Shown here: positions 45,687 through 54,271 of the stretch, one piece after another
How positions within the stretch are numbered: the stretch's first letter is position 1
Layout: each line of letters begins with the position of its first letter
Made by a program: the position numbers and the translations under genes
The notes under the pieces: model-generated
Seen by the model: the letters and a program-made list of their open reading frames with translations, nothing else
What the model was told of the DNA's origin: nothing
Databases searched by the model: none
Source: Galbibacter sp048266365
GTDB taxonomy: Bacteria; Bacteroidota; Bacteroidia; Flavobacteriales; Flavobacteriaceae
Length of the DNA stretch: 64,000 nucleotides
NCBI RefSeq assembly: GCF_048266365.1
Contig: NZ_JBLWZP010000003.1
Location: 62,001-126,000 of the forward strand
Reading direction: 5' to 3'

Positions 45687-46150
45687 AGTTAAAAACTAAA
45701 AGAATTGCATCATAGATAATTTAGATATATATTTATTTAAACTGGCATATAAATGTGGAGTAGTTTAGTTGTGGTTGATTTCTCTAACTCTCTAGATATT
45801 CATGAGGATCAAGGAAGGTTATTGGTAGAGGTTTACAAAGGCGTAAAGCTTCCATAAAATTTATCCTATATTGAATTCCCTATTTAATTAATCACTTTAC
45901 GGTTTTCCCCTTTCAATTTTAGATTATTGATCTTATTTTGGCGGTAATTTGATTAGCAGACTGTACGAACTTTCTAAATTATCCGTAGGACAATATTTTC
46001 CCATAAAATAGGGGAAACAAGACATGGCAGCTGGGACAAATCGTATGCATAGTTCCATAAGAACCATATGTAAAATCCTAGGGCTCATTTATTGAAATAT
46101 ACAGACAATCACACCAATCCCTTGCTTAACAAGTCAGAAAATTAAAAAAG
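45687..46150. other. Non-coding stretch between integrase remnant and GIY-YIG-like gene
   Basis: AT-rich; no RNA gene, repeat or convincing ORF seen. A 34-codon frame at 45753-45857 lacks context or recognisable similarity. Confidence 0.3.
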
Positions 46151-46654
46151 ATGACCATCAATTTCAATAACCTTGATGACATAAAGAAAAACGGATTTAC
46201 AGGCTTTAAACTAGTTAGTGAACTATGGACTGACCGATCTAGTATTCCTAAAACTAAAGGAGTTTATATTGTAATAAATCCAACTTTTAAAAAAACTGAA
46301 TTTATTAATCCAGGAGTAGGTGGATTTTTCAAAGGAAAGGATCCAAATTTATCAATAGAGGATCTTAAAACCAACCACGTGGATAATTCACAAGTAGTTT
46401 ACATTGGAAAGGCAGGAAATCTTAATGGGAAAGCTACGTTAAACTCAAGACTTGGCCAATATTTGAGGTTTGGAGAAACCAAAAATGTTGGACATTGGGG
46501 CGGTAGATTAATTTGGCAACTTAAAAATCACAGCGAGTTAATTTTTTGTTGGAAGCCCACCCCAAATAACGACCCCCGAGATATTGAAAAACAATTATTG
46601 AGCCAATACATAAAACAATTTGATGTATTACCTTTTGCTAACTTAATTAAATGA
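46151..46654 (+). CDS. GIY-YIG-like nuclease-fold protein
   Basis: The 167-residue protein has two spaced motifs, KGVYIVINP and VVYIGKAG, that correspond to the GIY and YIG elements. LNSRLGQYLRFG (the Arg helix) and IEKQLLSQYIKQF (a Glu in the metal-binding position) follow. The ~45 residues between GVY and YIG form an insertion with FINPGVGGFFKG. Similar stand-alone proteins are often encoded in mobile islands. Endonuclease activity is predicted only. It stands alone, upstream of an IS256-type element, inside the variable region. Confidence 0.65.
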   Translation: MTINFNNLDDIKKNGFTGFKLVSELWTDRSSIPKTKGVYIVINPTFKKTEFINPGVGGFFKGKDPNLSIEDLKTNHVDNSQVVYIGKAGNLNGKATLNSRLGQYLRFGETKNVGHWGGRLIWQLKNHSELIFCWKPTPNNDPRDIEKQLLSQYIKQFDVLPFANLIK

Positions 46655-46821
46655 GAACTGGAAATGGCTGACTTTTCAATTCTCAGAATTAATGAAACGG
46701 GATACTCCCTTTAAATCAGTTCCTGACGATCTATGAAAAAAGGGTCAGAATCTAAATAAGAATCCAACCCTCGATATTTTAGTTTCACAGCGGGAGTGTA
46801 TTTTAAACTCTGTCCGCTGTT

Positions 46822-48066
46822 TCACCCCTTCGGGGGTACCCCCGAAGGGGTGGTCGCCAAATCGAGCTTAACCCGGTCTCCAAATCTAATATATAATTGT
46901 TGAATATTCAAGCTCCAATTATGGAGTGGGGTTGTCCATTTTTTCTGGATATTCATAGTGGCCAAGTATACCAGCTTAAGCAGTGCCATATCATTAGGGA
47001 ATGCACCTTTAGTCTTGGTTACTTTGCGCACTTGTCTATTGTAACCTTCAACTGCATTAGTGGTATAAATGAGTGTACGTATGGCTGGAGTATAACTAAA
47101 GTACTGTGATAAGTTCTCCCAGTTGCGCCTCCAGCTTTGAATAACAACAAGATATTTTTCACCCCATTTCTTTTCTAAGTTTGACAGTTCTTCTTCCGCA
47201 ATCGCTTTACTCGTGGCTTTATATACCAGCCTTAAATCTTGCATAAACTCCTTCTGATCCTTAGAAGCTATATATTTCAATGAGTTGCGTATTTGATGTA
47301 CTACGCATAACTGAACCTCAGTTTTCGGATAAATACTCAGTATAGCTTCTGTAAACCCTGGAAGAGCATCAGTGCAAGCAATTAGAATATCCTTTACTCC
47401 TCTATTCTGAAGATCGGTAAGTACTTGTAGCCAGAATTTAGATCCTTCACTCTCTGAGATATACATTCCTAAGTGATCTTTAAGGCCATCTTTGTTAATA
47501 CCCAGCACATTGTAAAGAGCTCTATTTTTGATTTGTCCGTCAACCCTAACCTTATAGAACATAGCATCAAGCCACACAATGGTGTAAAGAGGGTCTAAGG
47601 GACGACTTTGCCATGCTTTTATGTCAGGGATGATACGGTCTGTAATCTCCGTTAACACGCTAGGAGAGATCTCTGTGTCGTACATCTGTTTGATGTGGCT
47701 ACAGATGTCTCTATAACTCATTCCAAGCCCATAGAGGCCTATGATCTTCTCCGAGAGGGTATCCGCTAAAATAGTCTGACGTTTCTTTATAATTTCAGGC
47801 TCAAAGCTACTTTGCCGATCCTGTGGTGTTTCTATATCAAAGCTGCCAATTGAGGTCTTAACTCGTTTACTGCCTTTACCATTGCGCTTATTCCCGTTTA
47901 AGCGCTGTGAGTCATCTAAATGAGCTTCCATTTCAGCTTCAAGGGCTTTATTTAAAAAGCGTTGAAGTAAAGGGGCGAAGGCTCCTCCTTTGCCAAAAAG
48001 GTTTTTTCCGGTAGTAAATTGTTCTAAGGCTTTCTGTTCAATGTTGTCTAATTCTTCTTGTGTCAT
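46822..48066 (-). CDS. IS256-family transposase
   Basis: The 414-residue mutator-type transposase has the family segments FAPLLQRFLNKALEAEMEAHL, FEPEIIKKRQTILADTLSEKIIGLYGLGMSYRDI, the catalytic Asp in IVWLDAMFYKVRVDG, the second Asp region LIACTDALPGF and the catalytic Glu in YTTNAVEGYNRQVRK. The reading frame is full length, so the element may be active. The C-terminal codons and stop lie within a perfect 30-bp GC-rich palindrome. Orientation is opposite to the GIY-YIG-like gene. Confidence 0.95.
   Translation of the reverse strand: MTQEELDNIEQKALEQFTTGKNLFGKGGAFAPLLQRFLNKALEAEMEAHLDDSQRLNGNKRNGKGSKRVKTSIGSFDIETPQDRQSSFEPEIIKKRQTILADTLSEKIIGLYGLGMSYRDICSHIKQMYDTEISPSVLTEITDRIIPDIKAWQSRPLDPLYTIVWLDAMFYKVRVDGQIKNRALYNVLGINKDGLKDHLGMYISESEGSKFWLQVLTDLQNRGVKDILIACTDALPGFTEAILSIYPKTEVQLCVVHQIRNSLKYIASKDQKEFMQDLRLVYKATSKAIAEEELSNLEKKWGEKYLVVIQSWRRNWENLSQYFSYTPAIRTLIYTTNAVEGYNRQVRKVTKTKGAFPNDMALLKLVYLATMNIQKKWTTPLHNWSLNIQQLYIRFGDRVKLDLATTPSGVPPKG
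46823..46852. repeat. Perfect 30-bp palindrome at the 3' end of the transposase gene
   Basis: The half-arm CACCCCTTCGGGGGT is followed exactly by its reverse complement. It is very GC-rich in an AT-rich region, spans the transposase stop codon and sits within 10 bp of the left terminal repeat. A bidirectional terminator that insulates the element is a plausible role. Confidence 0.85.
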
Positions 48067-48180
48067 TGTAATTTCTGTTTGAGATTAATATAAAAATTCT
48101 CAGACAGAGTTCAAAAAACACCCTCTACACAGTTTTTGGGATAGTGTCATTTTAAGGTATTAAGAAGAGATAGTAAGTTT

Positions 48181-48870
48181 CTATTCTTCTACCTCTAACT
48201 TCCCTAAATTTCTAATTTCTTCAGCTTTATTATTTAAGACTTCGTGACCTCGTCTTATCGAGGTATCCAATTCGTCTAATTTCTCTGAAGCTCTATTAAT
48301 TCGTCTTTCTCTTTCTAAGATGACCTCTTCTTCCAAAGTTTTTTCTTCTTTAGCTGTCTCCAAACGATCTTTAGCCTCGCTCACTGAACGTCTTCCTCTT
48401 TCCAGTGTTCTTTGATTCTCATCCAATTTATCTTTGGATTCCTTCAGTTTATCCTTTGCCATAGACGCTCTATATTGACCAAATTCTTTAGCGGTCATGT
48501 CGCCTTTATTTCTTCCGTAAGCAGCTCCTTTGGTAGCTTTGTCACGGCTTTGTTTGGCGTCTTCCATCTTTTTATGGGCGCGTTTTTCAATATCTTCAGA
48601 GGCTTCCTTTCCTTTTTCTTTAACCTCTTTGGCTTTATCCTTCATTTGATCAGCCTTATCTTTAGCCTTATCTTTAACCTGATCTTTAGTCTGATCAGCT
48701 TTATCTTGAATATCTTCTAGCTGATTTTCGGCTTTTTCATTGGCCTTATTCACCTTTTCTATTTTATCCTTGGCATTCATTTTCTCTTGGGATTTACCCT
48801 GAGCCTGGACATTGGGTACAAAAGCAAAGGTAAGCATTGCAGCCACTATAAATTGAAATACTGTTTTCAT
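48181..48870 (-). CDS. Secreted Lys/Glu-rich LEA-like coiled-coil protein
   Basis: The 229-residue protein has a Sec signal ending PNVQAQ. Residues 40-110 are made of repeated DKAKDKADQMKDKAKEVKEK-type 11-residue units, highly charged and almost free of aromatics, as in group 3 LEA proteins. A second helical, Arg/Glu-rich coiled-coil region follows (about 135-225). It may protect periplasmic proteins or membranes under drying or osmotic stress; this is inferred from composition. It is 19 bp downstream of a small Glu-rich lipoprotein gene, probably co-transcribed. Confidence 0.7.
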   Translation of the reverse strand: MKTVFQFIVAAMLTFAFVPNVQAQGKSQEKMNAKDKIEKVNKANEKAENQLEDIQDKADQTKDQVKDKAKDKADQMKDKAKEVKEKGKEASEDIEKRAHKKMEDAKQSRDKATKGAAYGRNKGDMTAKEFGQYRASMAKDKLKESKDKLDENQRTLERGRRSVSEAKDRLETAKEEKTLEEEVILERERRINRASEKLDELDTSIRRGHEVLNNKAEEIRNLGKLEVEE

Positions 48871-48889
48871 CGTATTGTTCTTTTTAGGT

Positions 48890-49102
48890 TTATAAACTAT
48901 CTATATCCTTTAAAATAGCTTCAACTTCATCGGCTTTTTCGTCGACCTGTTGAACTGTAGAATCTATTACGGCTTCGGTGGCCTCAATGGCTTCTATTTT
49001 TTGATCTAAAATTTGTTGTTCCTTTTTATCATCTTTACATGATATGGTTACTAATGACAAAGTAATTGCCGTTAGCACTACCGCTACTTGTTTTGTTATC
49101 AT
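48890..49102 (-). CDS. Small acidic lipoprotein, helical
   Basis: The 70-residue protein has a type II signal peptide ending LVTISC, then about 50 residues predicted as one helix rich in Glu, Ala, Val and Ile with heptad spacing (KIEAIEATEAVIDSTV). It resembles tiny Lpp-like or stress lipoproteins. It is first in a two-gene unit with the LEA-like protein, so a shared envelope-stress role is possible. No family recognised. Confidence 0.7.
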   Translation of the reverse strand: MITKQVAVVLTAITLSLVTISCKDDKKEQQILDQKIEAIEATEAVIDSTVQQVDEKADEVEAILKDIDSL

Positions 49103-49543
49103 AGTCTTAAAAGATTTACATTACACTTAATATACGTTAAGAAATTTAACATGGATTTTTTTATGAAAAAAAACCTATACAATGACACTTAGACAATAAA
49201 GAATAAATTAATAACAAAACGATAAAATTCCAGAATAAAATCTAGCGACGAGTTTCTAATTAGAACAAGCTATATAGTTCACTTGTATATTTCAAAAGGG
49301 CTTTTACATACTAGGTGCTGGGGGCGGAGAAAGTTTTTTATCTAAAACTTTTGAGTTCAATCAATGGCAGTATTCCAAATACTCCATATTCAAAGGCTTT
49401 TAAAACCAGGATTATAACATACTTAGTATTCTCAGATCTTCGGGAGTTTATTATTTTCTTAAAAACAAACTGCCAATTCTATTCCATTTATTCGATTACA
49501 TGGCTTAATTTTGTTGTTTTTATTTAACCTTTTTCTAGTTCTT
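49103..49543. other. Intergenic region with promoter of the Fsr-like gene
   Basis: This 441-bp region lies between divergent units. TAATTTTG at 49506-49513 matches the Bacteroidota -7 box and lies 30 bp before the transporter ATG. There is no exact -33 TTTG. No RNA gene or ORF of substance was seen in the rest. Confidence 0.45.
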
Positions 49544-50767
49544 ATGAAGGTCCAAAAACAAGCAAATCAGGTAACGGCGTACGGAATATTAATAGGTATC
49601 AGTTTTGCCCACCTACTCAACGATTCTATACAATCTTTAATACCCGCCATCTATCCACTTTTAAAGGATGAATTTACACTTTCATTTGCTCAGATTGGTC
49701 TGATTCAACTCACTTTTCAATTTACAGCTAGTATCCTACAGCCTTTTGTGGGAGCTTATACCGATAAACACCCACAGCCCTACTCCATTGCCTTTGGGAT
49801 GTTTTTATCACTCACAGGTTTGGTGTATATAGCTTTCGCAACAGATTATACCGGAATACTAGTTTCTTCTGCACTCATAGGTGCCGGTTCATCTGTTTTC
49901 CACCCTGAATCTTCTAAATTAGCAAACATGGCCTCAGGAGGTAAACGAGGCCTGGCCCAATCTATTTTTCAGGTCGGCGGAAATACAGGAAGCGCCATAG
50001 GCCCAATCATTGCAGCAGCAATCGTGGTAGCTTACGGAAGAAATTACGCAGCTTATTTCGCCATCTTTGCAGTGCTTGCTATTGTAGTTCTTATTTATAC
50101 GGGAAGATGGACAAAGAACAGATTAGCAGAATTCAAAAATTCAAAGAAAAACACACTTTCGGAAGACTTCAATACGCACCTATCCAAGAAGATGGTCTAC
50201 AGGTCAGTGGGGGTTCTATTTATCCTTATATTTTCCAAGTATATTTATATGGCCAGTATAACCAGTTATTTCACCTTCTATTTAATTGATAAATTTGATG
50301 TATCTGTAGCAAACTCCCAATTGTTTTTATTTGGGTTTCTTGCAGCTGCAGCAGTAGGAACCTTCTTCGGTGGGCCTTTAGGTGATAAATATGGAAGAAA
50401 GTATGTCATTTGGTTCTCAATATTGGGAGCGGCACCATTTGCCTTATTAATGCCTTATCTTGATAGTCTATTCTTGACGTCTGTCTTCAGCATTATTATT
50501 GGTTTTATACTATCTTCAGCATTCCCGGCAATTATTGTTTATGCACAGGAACTTATGCCTGGTAAAATCGGAATGATTTCAGGGTTGTTCTATGGCTTGT
50601 CCTTTGGTATTGGTGGAATCATGGCTGCTTTATTAGGAGTATTAGCGGATTATAAGGACATCTACTTTGTCTATTACCTTTGTTCATTCATGCTACTTTT
50701 AGGTCTTGTTGCCTACTTTTTACCCAACCTAAAAGAACTATCGGAAAAAGATATAGAACAAGCTTAA
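49544..50767 (+). CDS. MFS efflux transporter, fosmidomycin-resistance (Fsr) type
   Basis: The start is set at the Met before KVQKQANQVTAYG, giving 407 residues; the upstream TTG-initiated extension is not conserved-looking. It has twelve membrane segments. ISFAHLLNDSIQSLIPAIYPLLKDEF, GAGSSVFHPESSKLANMASGGKRGLAQSIFQVGGNTGSAIGP-type text and FLAAAAVGTFFGGPLGDKYGRK are diagnostic of the Fsr family. It exports drugs or small metabolites across the inner membrane. Confidence 0.88.
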   Translation: MKVQKQANQVTAYGILIGISFAHLLNDSIQSLIPAIYPLLKDEFTLSFAQIGLIQLTFQFTASILQPFVGAYTDKHPQPYSIAFGMFLSLTGLVYIAFATDYTGILVSSALIGAGSSVFHPESSKLANMASGGKRGLAQSIFQVGGNTGSAIGPIIAAAIVVAYGRNYAAYFAIFAVLAIVVLIYTGRWTKNRLAEFKNSKKNTLSEDFNTHLSKKMVYRSVGVLFILIFSKYIYMASITSYFTFYLIDKFDVSVANSQLFLFGFLAAAAVGTFFGGPLGDKYGRKYVIWFSILGAAPFALLMPYLDSLFLTSVFSIIIGFILSSAFPAIIVYAQELMPGKIGMISGLFYGLSFGIGGIMAALLGVLADYKDIYFVYYLCSFMLLLGLVAYFLPNLKELSEKDIEQA

Positions 50768-50916
50768 ATCAGCTGTTCTTTCTTAGTATTCAATAATTGG
50801 TTTATCCAATTAACGCTTGTTCTAAGAAAATTCCAATTAAATATCGTTTTGTGTTTAAAAGTACTTTTTATCCCAGAGAAAGAAGCTGTATATTTGGTGG
50901 TTTTAAATCATACATT

Positions 50917-53900
50917 ATGCTAAGAAAATTTCTCTGGATGCTGCTAGTGTGCACAGCTCCCATGTATCTTATTGCTCAAGATAAAAAGCAAAAAGAAGAG
51001 CAATGGAATGTTTCCGATCCCTATACAGATCAATGGAATATAAAAGAAGTTCCACTTAAAACCGATGAGGGCACCTGGATGAACCTCGACGTTAGTCCTG
51101 ATGGAAAATTCATCGTTTTTGACCTTCTAGGTGATATTTATAAAATGCCTATAACTGGAGGTAAGGCCAAAGCTTTACGCTCAGGTATGGCTTTTGAAAT
51201 ACAACCCAGATTTAGTCCTGATGGAAAAACAATAGCTTTCACAAGTGATGCTGGCGGGGGAGATAATATATGGATCATGAATGCAGATGGCAGCCAAGCC
51301 GAGCAACTGACCAAAGAGAAATTCAGATTACTGAACAACGCAGTATGGACAGCAGATGGAAATTCGATCATCGCTCGTAAGCACTTTACCTCCACACGTT
51401 CATTAGGTGCGGGTGAGATGTGGCAGTATCATATTGCCGGTGAAGGTGGTTTTCAACTGACCGAAAGGAAAAACGATCAACAGGATGTGAATGAACCAAG
51501 TACTTCTAGTGATGGACGTTATTTGTACTACAGTGAAGACATGTATCCCGGTGGCTATTTCCAATACAACAAAGACCCTAACAAACAAATTTATGTCATC
51601 AAACGTTATGACTTCAAAACAGGAAAAACGATAACCGTAACCGGTGGGCCAGGTGGAGCAGCAAGACCTCAGGTTTCTCCTGACGGAAATCTTCTCGCCT
51701 TTGTTAAGCGTGTAAGAACCAAATCTGTATTGTTCATCCATAATTTAGATACCGGAGAAGAGTGGCCTGTTTACGATCAACTTAGTAAAGATCAACAAGA
51801 AGCTTGGGCTATTTTTGGAGTGTACCCGGGATTTGACTGGATGCCTAACAATAAAGATCTCGTTTTTTGGAGCGAAGGAAAAATTAAAAAAGTTAACATT
51901 GACGATTTAAGCGTTAATGACATTCCATTCGAAATAGAGAATACCATAAAAATTGCTGAGACCCAATTAGTCCAACACCCTGTTTTCGAAGACAGCTTCA
52001 AAGCTAAAGTCATCAGAAACGCAACGACCTCACCTGATGGAAAAACACTTGTATTTAACGCTGTGGGATATCTGTGGAAGAAAAACCTTCCTAAGGGTAA
52101 ACCTGTACGGCTAACCCAAGGTGAAGAATTTGAATTTGAACCTAAATTTTCTCCTGACGGACAGCAGGTTGTTTATGTCACCTGGAGTGATAAAAACATG
52201 TCTTCTATACGCAAGATATCCTTGGCTAATGGTTCGGTCACACAATTAACTACTGAAAAAGGGATCTACAGAAACCCTTCATTTTCCAATGATGGTAAAA
52301 TGATCGTCTTCGCTAAAAAGAGCGGAAACAATGATTTGGGCCACAGTTTTAGTAAAGAATCAGGAATTTATTTGATGACTGCCTCTGGAGATAAAATCAG
52401 AAGGATATACAATCAAGGAGATTTCCCAATCTTCAATGTTGATGATAGTCGCATTTTTATTCAAACCGGTGGATCCATGATGGGCGGTTTAACAAAGACC
52501 TTGAAGAGTATAGATCTTCATGGAGAAGATGAGCGTGTCCTTGTGAGTTCAAAATACGCTAACCGATTAGTGCCTAGCCCAGACAACAAATGGATTGCTT
52601 TTACTAATTTACACAAAGCATACATTGCTCCTCTTGTTACCACGGGCAAAACTATCGTAATAGACCCAAACACAAAAGCCGTTCCCGTTTCTCAAATCAC
52701 AAAAGATGCAGGACTGAATTTGCATTGGTCAAATAACAGCCAAAACATTCATTGGACCTTGGGAGATAAGTACTATACCAATGAAGTATCACAACGCTTT
52801 ACCTTCTTGAAAGATTCACCAAAGACCGTCGGTCCTATTACAGAAAAAGGTATTACCATAGATCTTAAAGTAACCACAGATGTTCCTAGCGGAGCGATTG
52901 CATTTACTAATGCACATATTATCACCATGGATGGTGACAAAATAATTGACAATGGAACGATTGTTATTCGCGAAAATAAAATTGAACAAATAGGTCCTTC
53001 GGCTGAAGTAACTCTACCAACGGATGCCAAGGTATACGATGTGCAAGGTAAAACCATCATGCCGGGTATGGTAGATGCGCATGCGCATATTGGAGCATTT
53101 AGATACGGACTTACACCACAACAACACTGGCCTTCACTGGCCAATCTAGCATATGGAGTAACTACGGTACATGATCCTTCTGCTTTAAGTGAAACTATTT
53201 TTAGCATGGCTGAATTGGTTAAGAGCGGTGATATGGTAGGGCCACGTATATTTTCAACCGGTATTATACTTTATGGCGCAGAAGGCGATTTCAAAGCTGA
53301 AGTCAACAGCCTTGAAGATGCTAAATCTGCCATACGCAGAACCAAGGCATTTGGAGCCACTTCTGTTAAAAGCTATAATCAACCTCGAAGAGAGCAACGT
53401 CAGCAAATCATGCAGGCTGCCAAGGAATATGGAATCAATGTGGTTCCTGAAGGAGGAAGTACTTTCTATCACAACATGACCATGATCATGGATGGTCACA
53501 CCGGAATAGAGCATAATATTCCAGTAGCGCCAGTATACAAGGATGTATTAACCTTATGGAGCGAAAGCAACACCGGGTATACGCCAACCCTTATTGTAAA
53601 TTACGGCGGTATTAACGGAGAGAATTATTGGTATGACAAGACCAATGTATGGGAAGATGAAAAACTGTTAACTTTCACACCAAGAGAACTGATAGACTCT
53701 AGATCGAGACATCGTACTAAAATTCCAGATGAAGAGTATGAAAATGGTCCTGTTTTAGTTTCTAAAACCGTTAAGAAACTATCAGATGCAGGAGTAAAAG
53801 TAAACTTGGGTGCCCATGGTCAATTACATGGTTTAGGTGCACACTGGGAATTGTGGCTCTTGCAAATGGGAGGTTTGAGTAATTTTGAAGCCCTTCAGGC

Positions 53901-54201
53901 GGCTACTATAAATGGTGCCGAGTATATAGGAATGGGTGAAGAAATAGGTTCCTTAGAAAAAGGTAAACTTGCCGATCTTCTAGTATTAGATAAAGATCCA
54001 CTGGAGGATATCTCAAATTCAAACACCATCATATATACTATGGTCAACGGTAGGTTGTATGATGCAGAAAACATGAATGAACTTGGTAATCACCCCAAAG
54101 AAAGAGGTGAGTTTTACTGGGAAAACTCAAAGAGCAATGCTGCATTCCCATGGCACCAAAGTACTCACAGCTTTACAGCCCCGGGTTGTAGTTGTCAATA
54201 A
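50917..54201 (+). CDS. TolB-like beta-propeller plus amidohydrolase, exported
   Basis: The start is set at the Met before LRKFLWMLLVCTAPMYLIAQ, giving a clean Sec signal and 1094 residues. Residues ~50-640 carry repeated PD40/TolB motifs (LDVSPDGKFIVFDLLGDIY, PRFSPDGKTIAFTSDAGG, PKFSPDGQQVVYVTW). The C-terminal ~430 residues form an imidazolonepropionase-like amidohydrolase with metal ligands in MVDAHAHIGAF and a late GAHGQLHGLGAHWE. It ends in a Cys-rich APGCSCQ. The propeller probably recognises the substrate, and the hydrolase acts on a peptide- or amide-like compound in the periplasm. The substrate is unknown. Confidence 0.88.
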   Translation: MLRKFLWMLLVCTAPMYLIAQDKKQKEEQWNVSDPYTDQWNIKEVPLKTDEGTWMNLDVSPDGKFIVFDLLGDIYKMPITGGKAKALRSGMAFEIQPRFSPDGKTIAFTSDAGGGDNIWIMNADGSQAEQLTKEKFRLLNNAVWTADGNSIIARKHFTSTRSLGAGEMWQYHIAGEGGFQLTERKNDQQDVNEPSTSSDGRYLYYSEDMYPGGYFQYNKDPNKQIYVIKRYDFKTGKTITVTGGPGGAARPQVSPDGNLLAFVKRVRTKSVLFIHNLDTGEEWPVYDQLSKDQQEAWAIFGVYPGFDWMPNNKDLVFWSEGKIKKVNIDDLSVNDIPFEIENTIKIAETQLVQHPVFEDSFKAKVIRNATTSPDGKTLVFNAVGYLWKKNLPKGKPVRLTQGEEFEFEPKFSPDGQQVVYVTWSDKNMSSIRKISLANGSVTQLTTEKGIYRNPSFSNDGKMIVFAKKSGNNDLGHSFSKESGIYLMTASGDKIRRIYNQGDFPIFNVDDSRIFIQTGGSMMGGLTKTLKSIDLHGEDERVLVSSKYANRLVPSPDNKWIAFTNLHKAYIAPLVTTGKTIVIDPNTKAVPVSQITKDAGLNLHWSNNSQNIHWTLGDKYYTNEVSQRFTFLKDSPKTVGPITEKGITIDLKVTTDVPSGAIAFTNAHIITMDGDKIIDNGTIVIRENKIEQIGPSAEVTLPTDAKVYDVQGKTIMPGMVDAHAHIGAFRYGLTPQQHWPSLANLAYGVTTVHDPSALSETIFSMAELVKSGDMVGPRIFSTGIILYGAEGDFKAEVNSLEDAKSAIRRTKAFGATSVKSYNQPRREQRQQIMQAAKEYGINVVPEGGSTFYHNMTMIMDGHTGIEHNIPVAPVYKDVLTLWSESNTGYTPTLIVNYGGINGENYWYDKTNVWEDEKLLTFTPRELIDSRSRHRTKIPDEEYENGPVLVSKTVKKLSDAGVKVNLGAHGQLHGLGAHWELWLLQMGGLSNFEALQAATINGAEYIGMGEEIGSLEKGKLADLLVLDKDPLEDISNSNTIIYTMVNGRLYDAENMNELGNHPKERGEFYWENSKSNAAFPWHQSTHSFTAPGCSCQ

Positions 54202-54220
54202 TAGAATCAAGTTATATAGA

Positions 54221-54260
54221 AACACCCTCCATAGGCAAAGAACTCATGGAGGGTGTTTTG
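54221..54260. terminator. Bidirectional terminator between amidohydrolase and DUF1684 genes
   Basis: A perfect 12-bp stem AACACCCTCCAT/ATGGAGGGTGTT with a 13-nt loop and a TTTG tail lies between convergent stop codons, serving both strands. Confidence 0.85.
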
Positions 54261-54271
54261 TATTGTAGCAA

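Larger units (their letters stand above)
46792..48125 (-). mobile_element. IS256-family insertion sequence
   Basis: The element is about 1334 bp with imperfect ~23-bp terminal inverted repeats: left GGGAGTGTATTTTAAACTC (46792 on), right arm at 48103-48125 read in reverse as GAGGGTGTTTTTTGAACTC. The flanks TTCACAGC and TACACAGT agree at 6 of 8 bases, so a target duplication is possible but diverged. One intact transposase gene fills it. Confidence 0.85.

Noticed and set aside
45753..45857. 34-codon ORF in the gap after the integrase remnant
   Set aside because: Too short, no family resemblance and no promoter.
48412..48720. 102-residue plus-strand ORF, very rich in Phe and Ile
   Set aside because: It is the complement of the Lys/Glu-rich LEA-like repeats, which explains its odd composition.
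51403..51741. 112-residue antisense ORF
   Set aside because: Lies within the TolB repeat region on the opposite strand; no recognisable domain.
52773..53207. 144-residue ORF on the minus strand inside the amidohydrolase gene
   Set aside because: Fully antisense to a strongly coding frame with clear motifs; composition looks like a shadow and no start context was seen.
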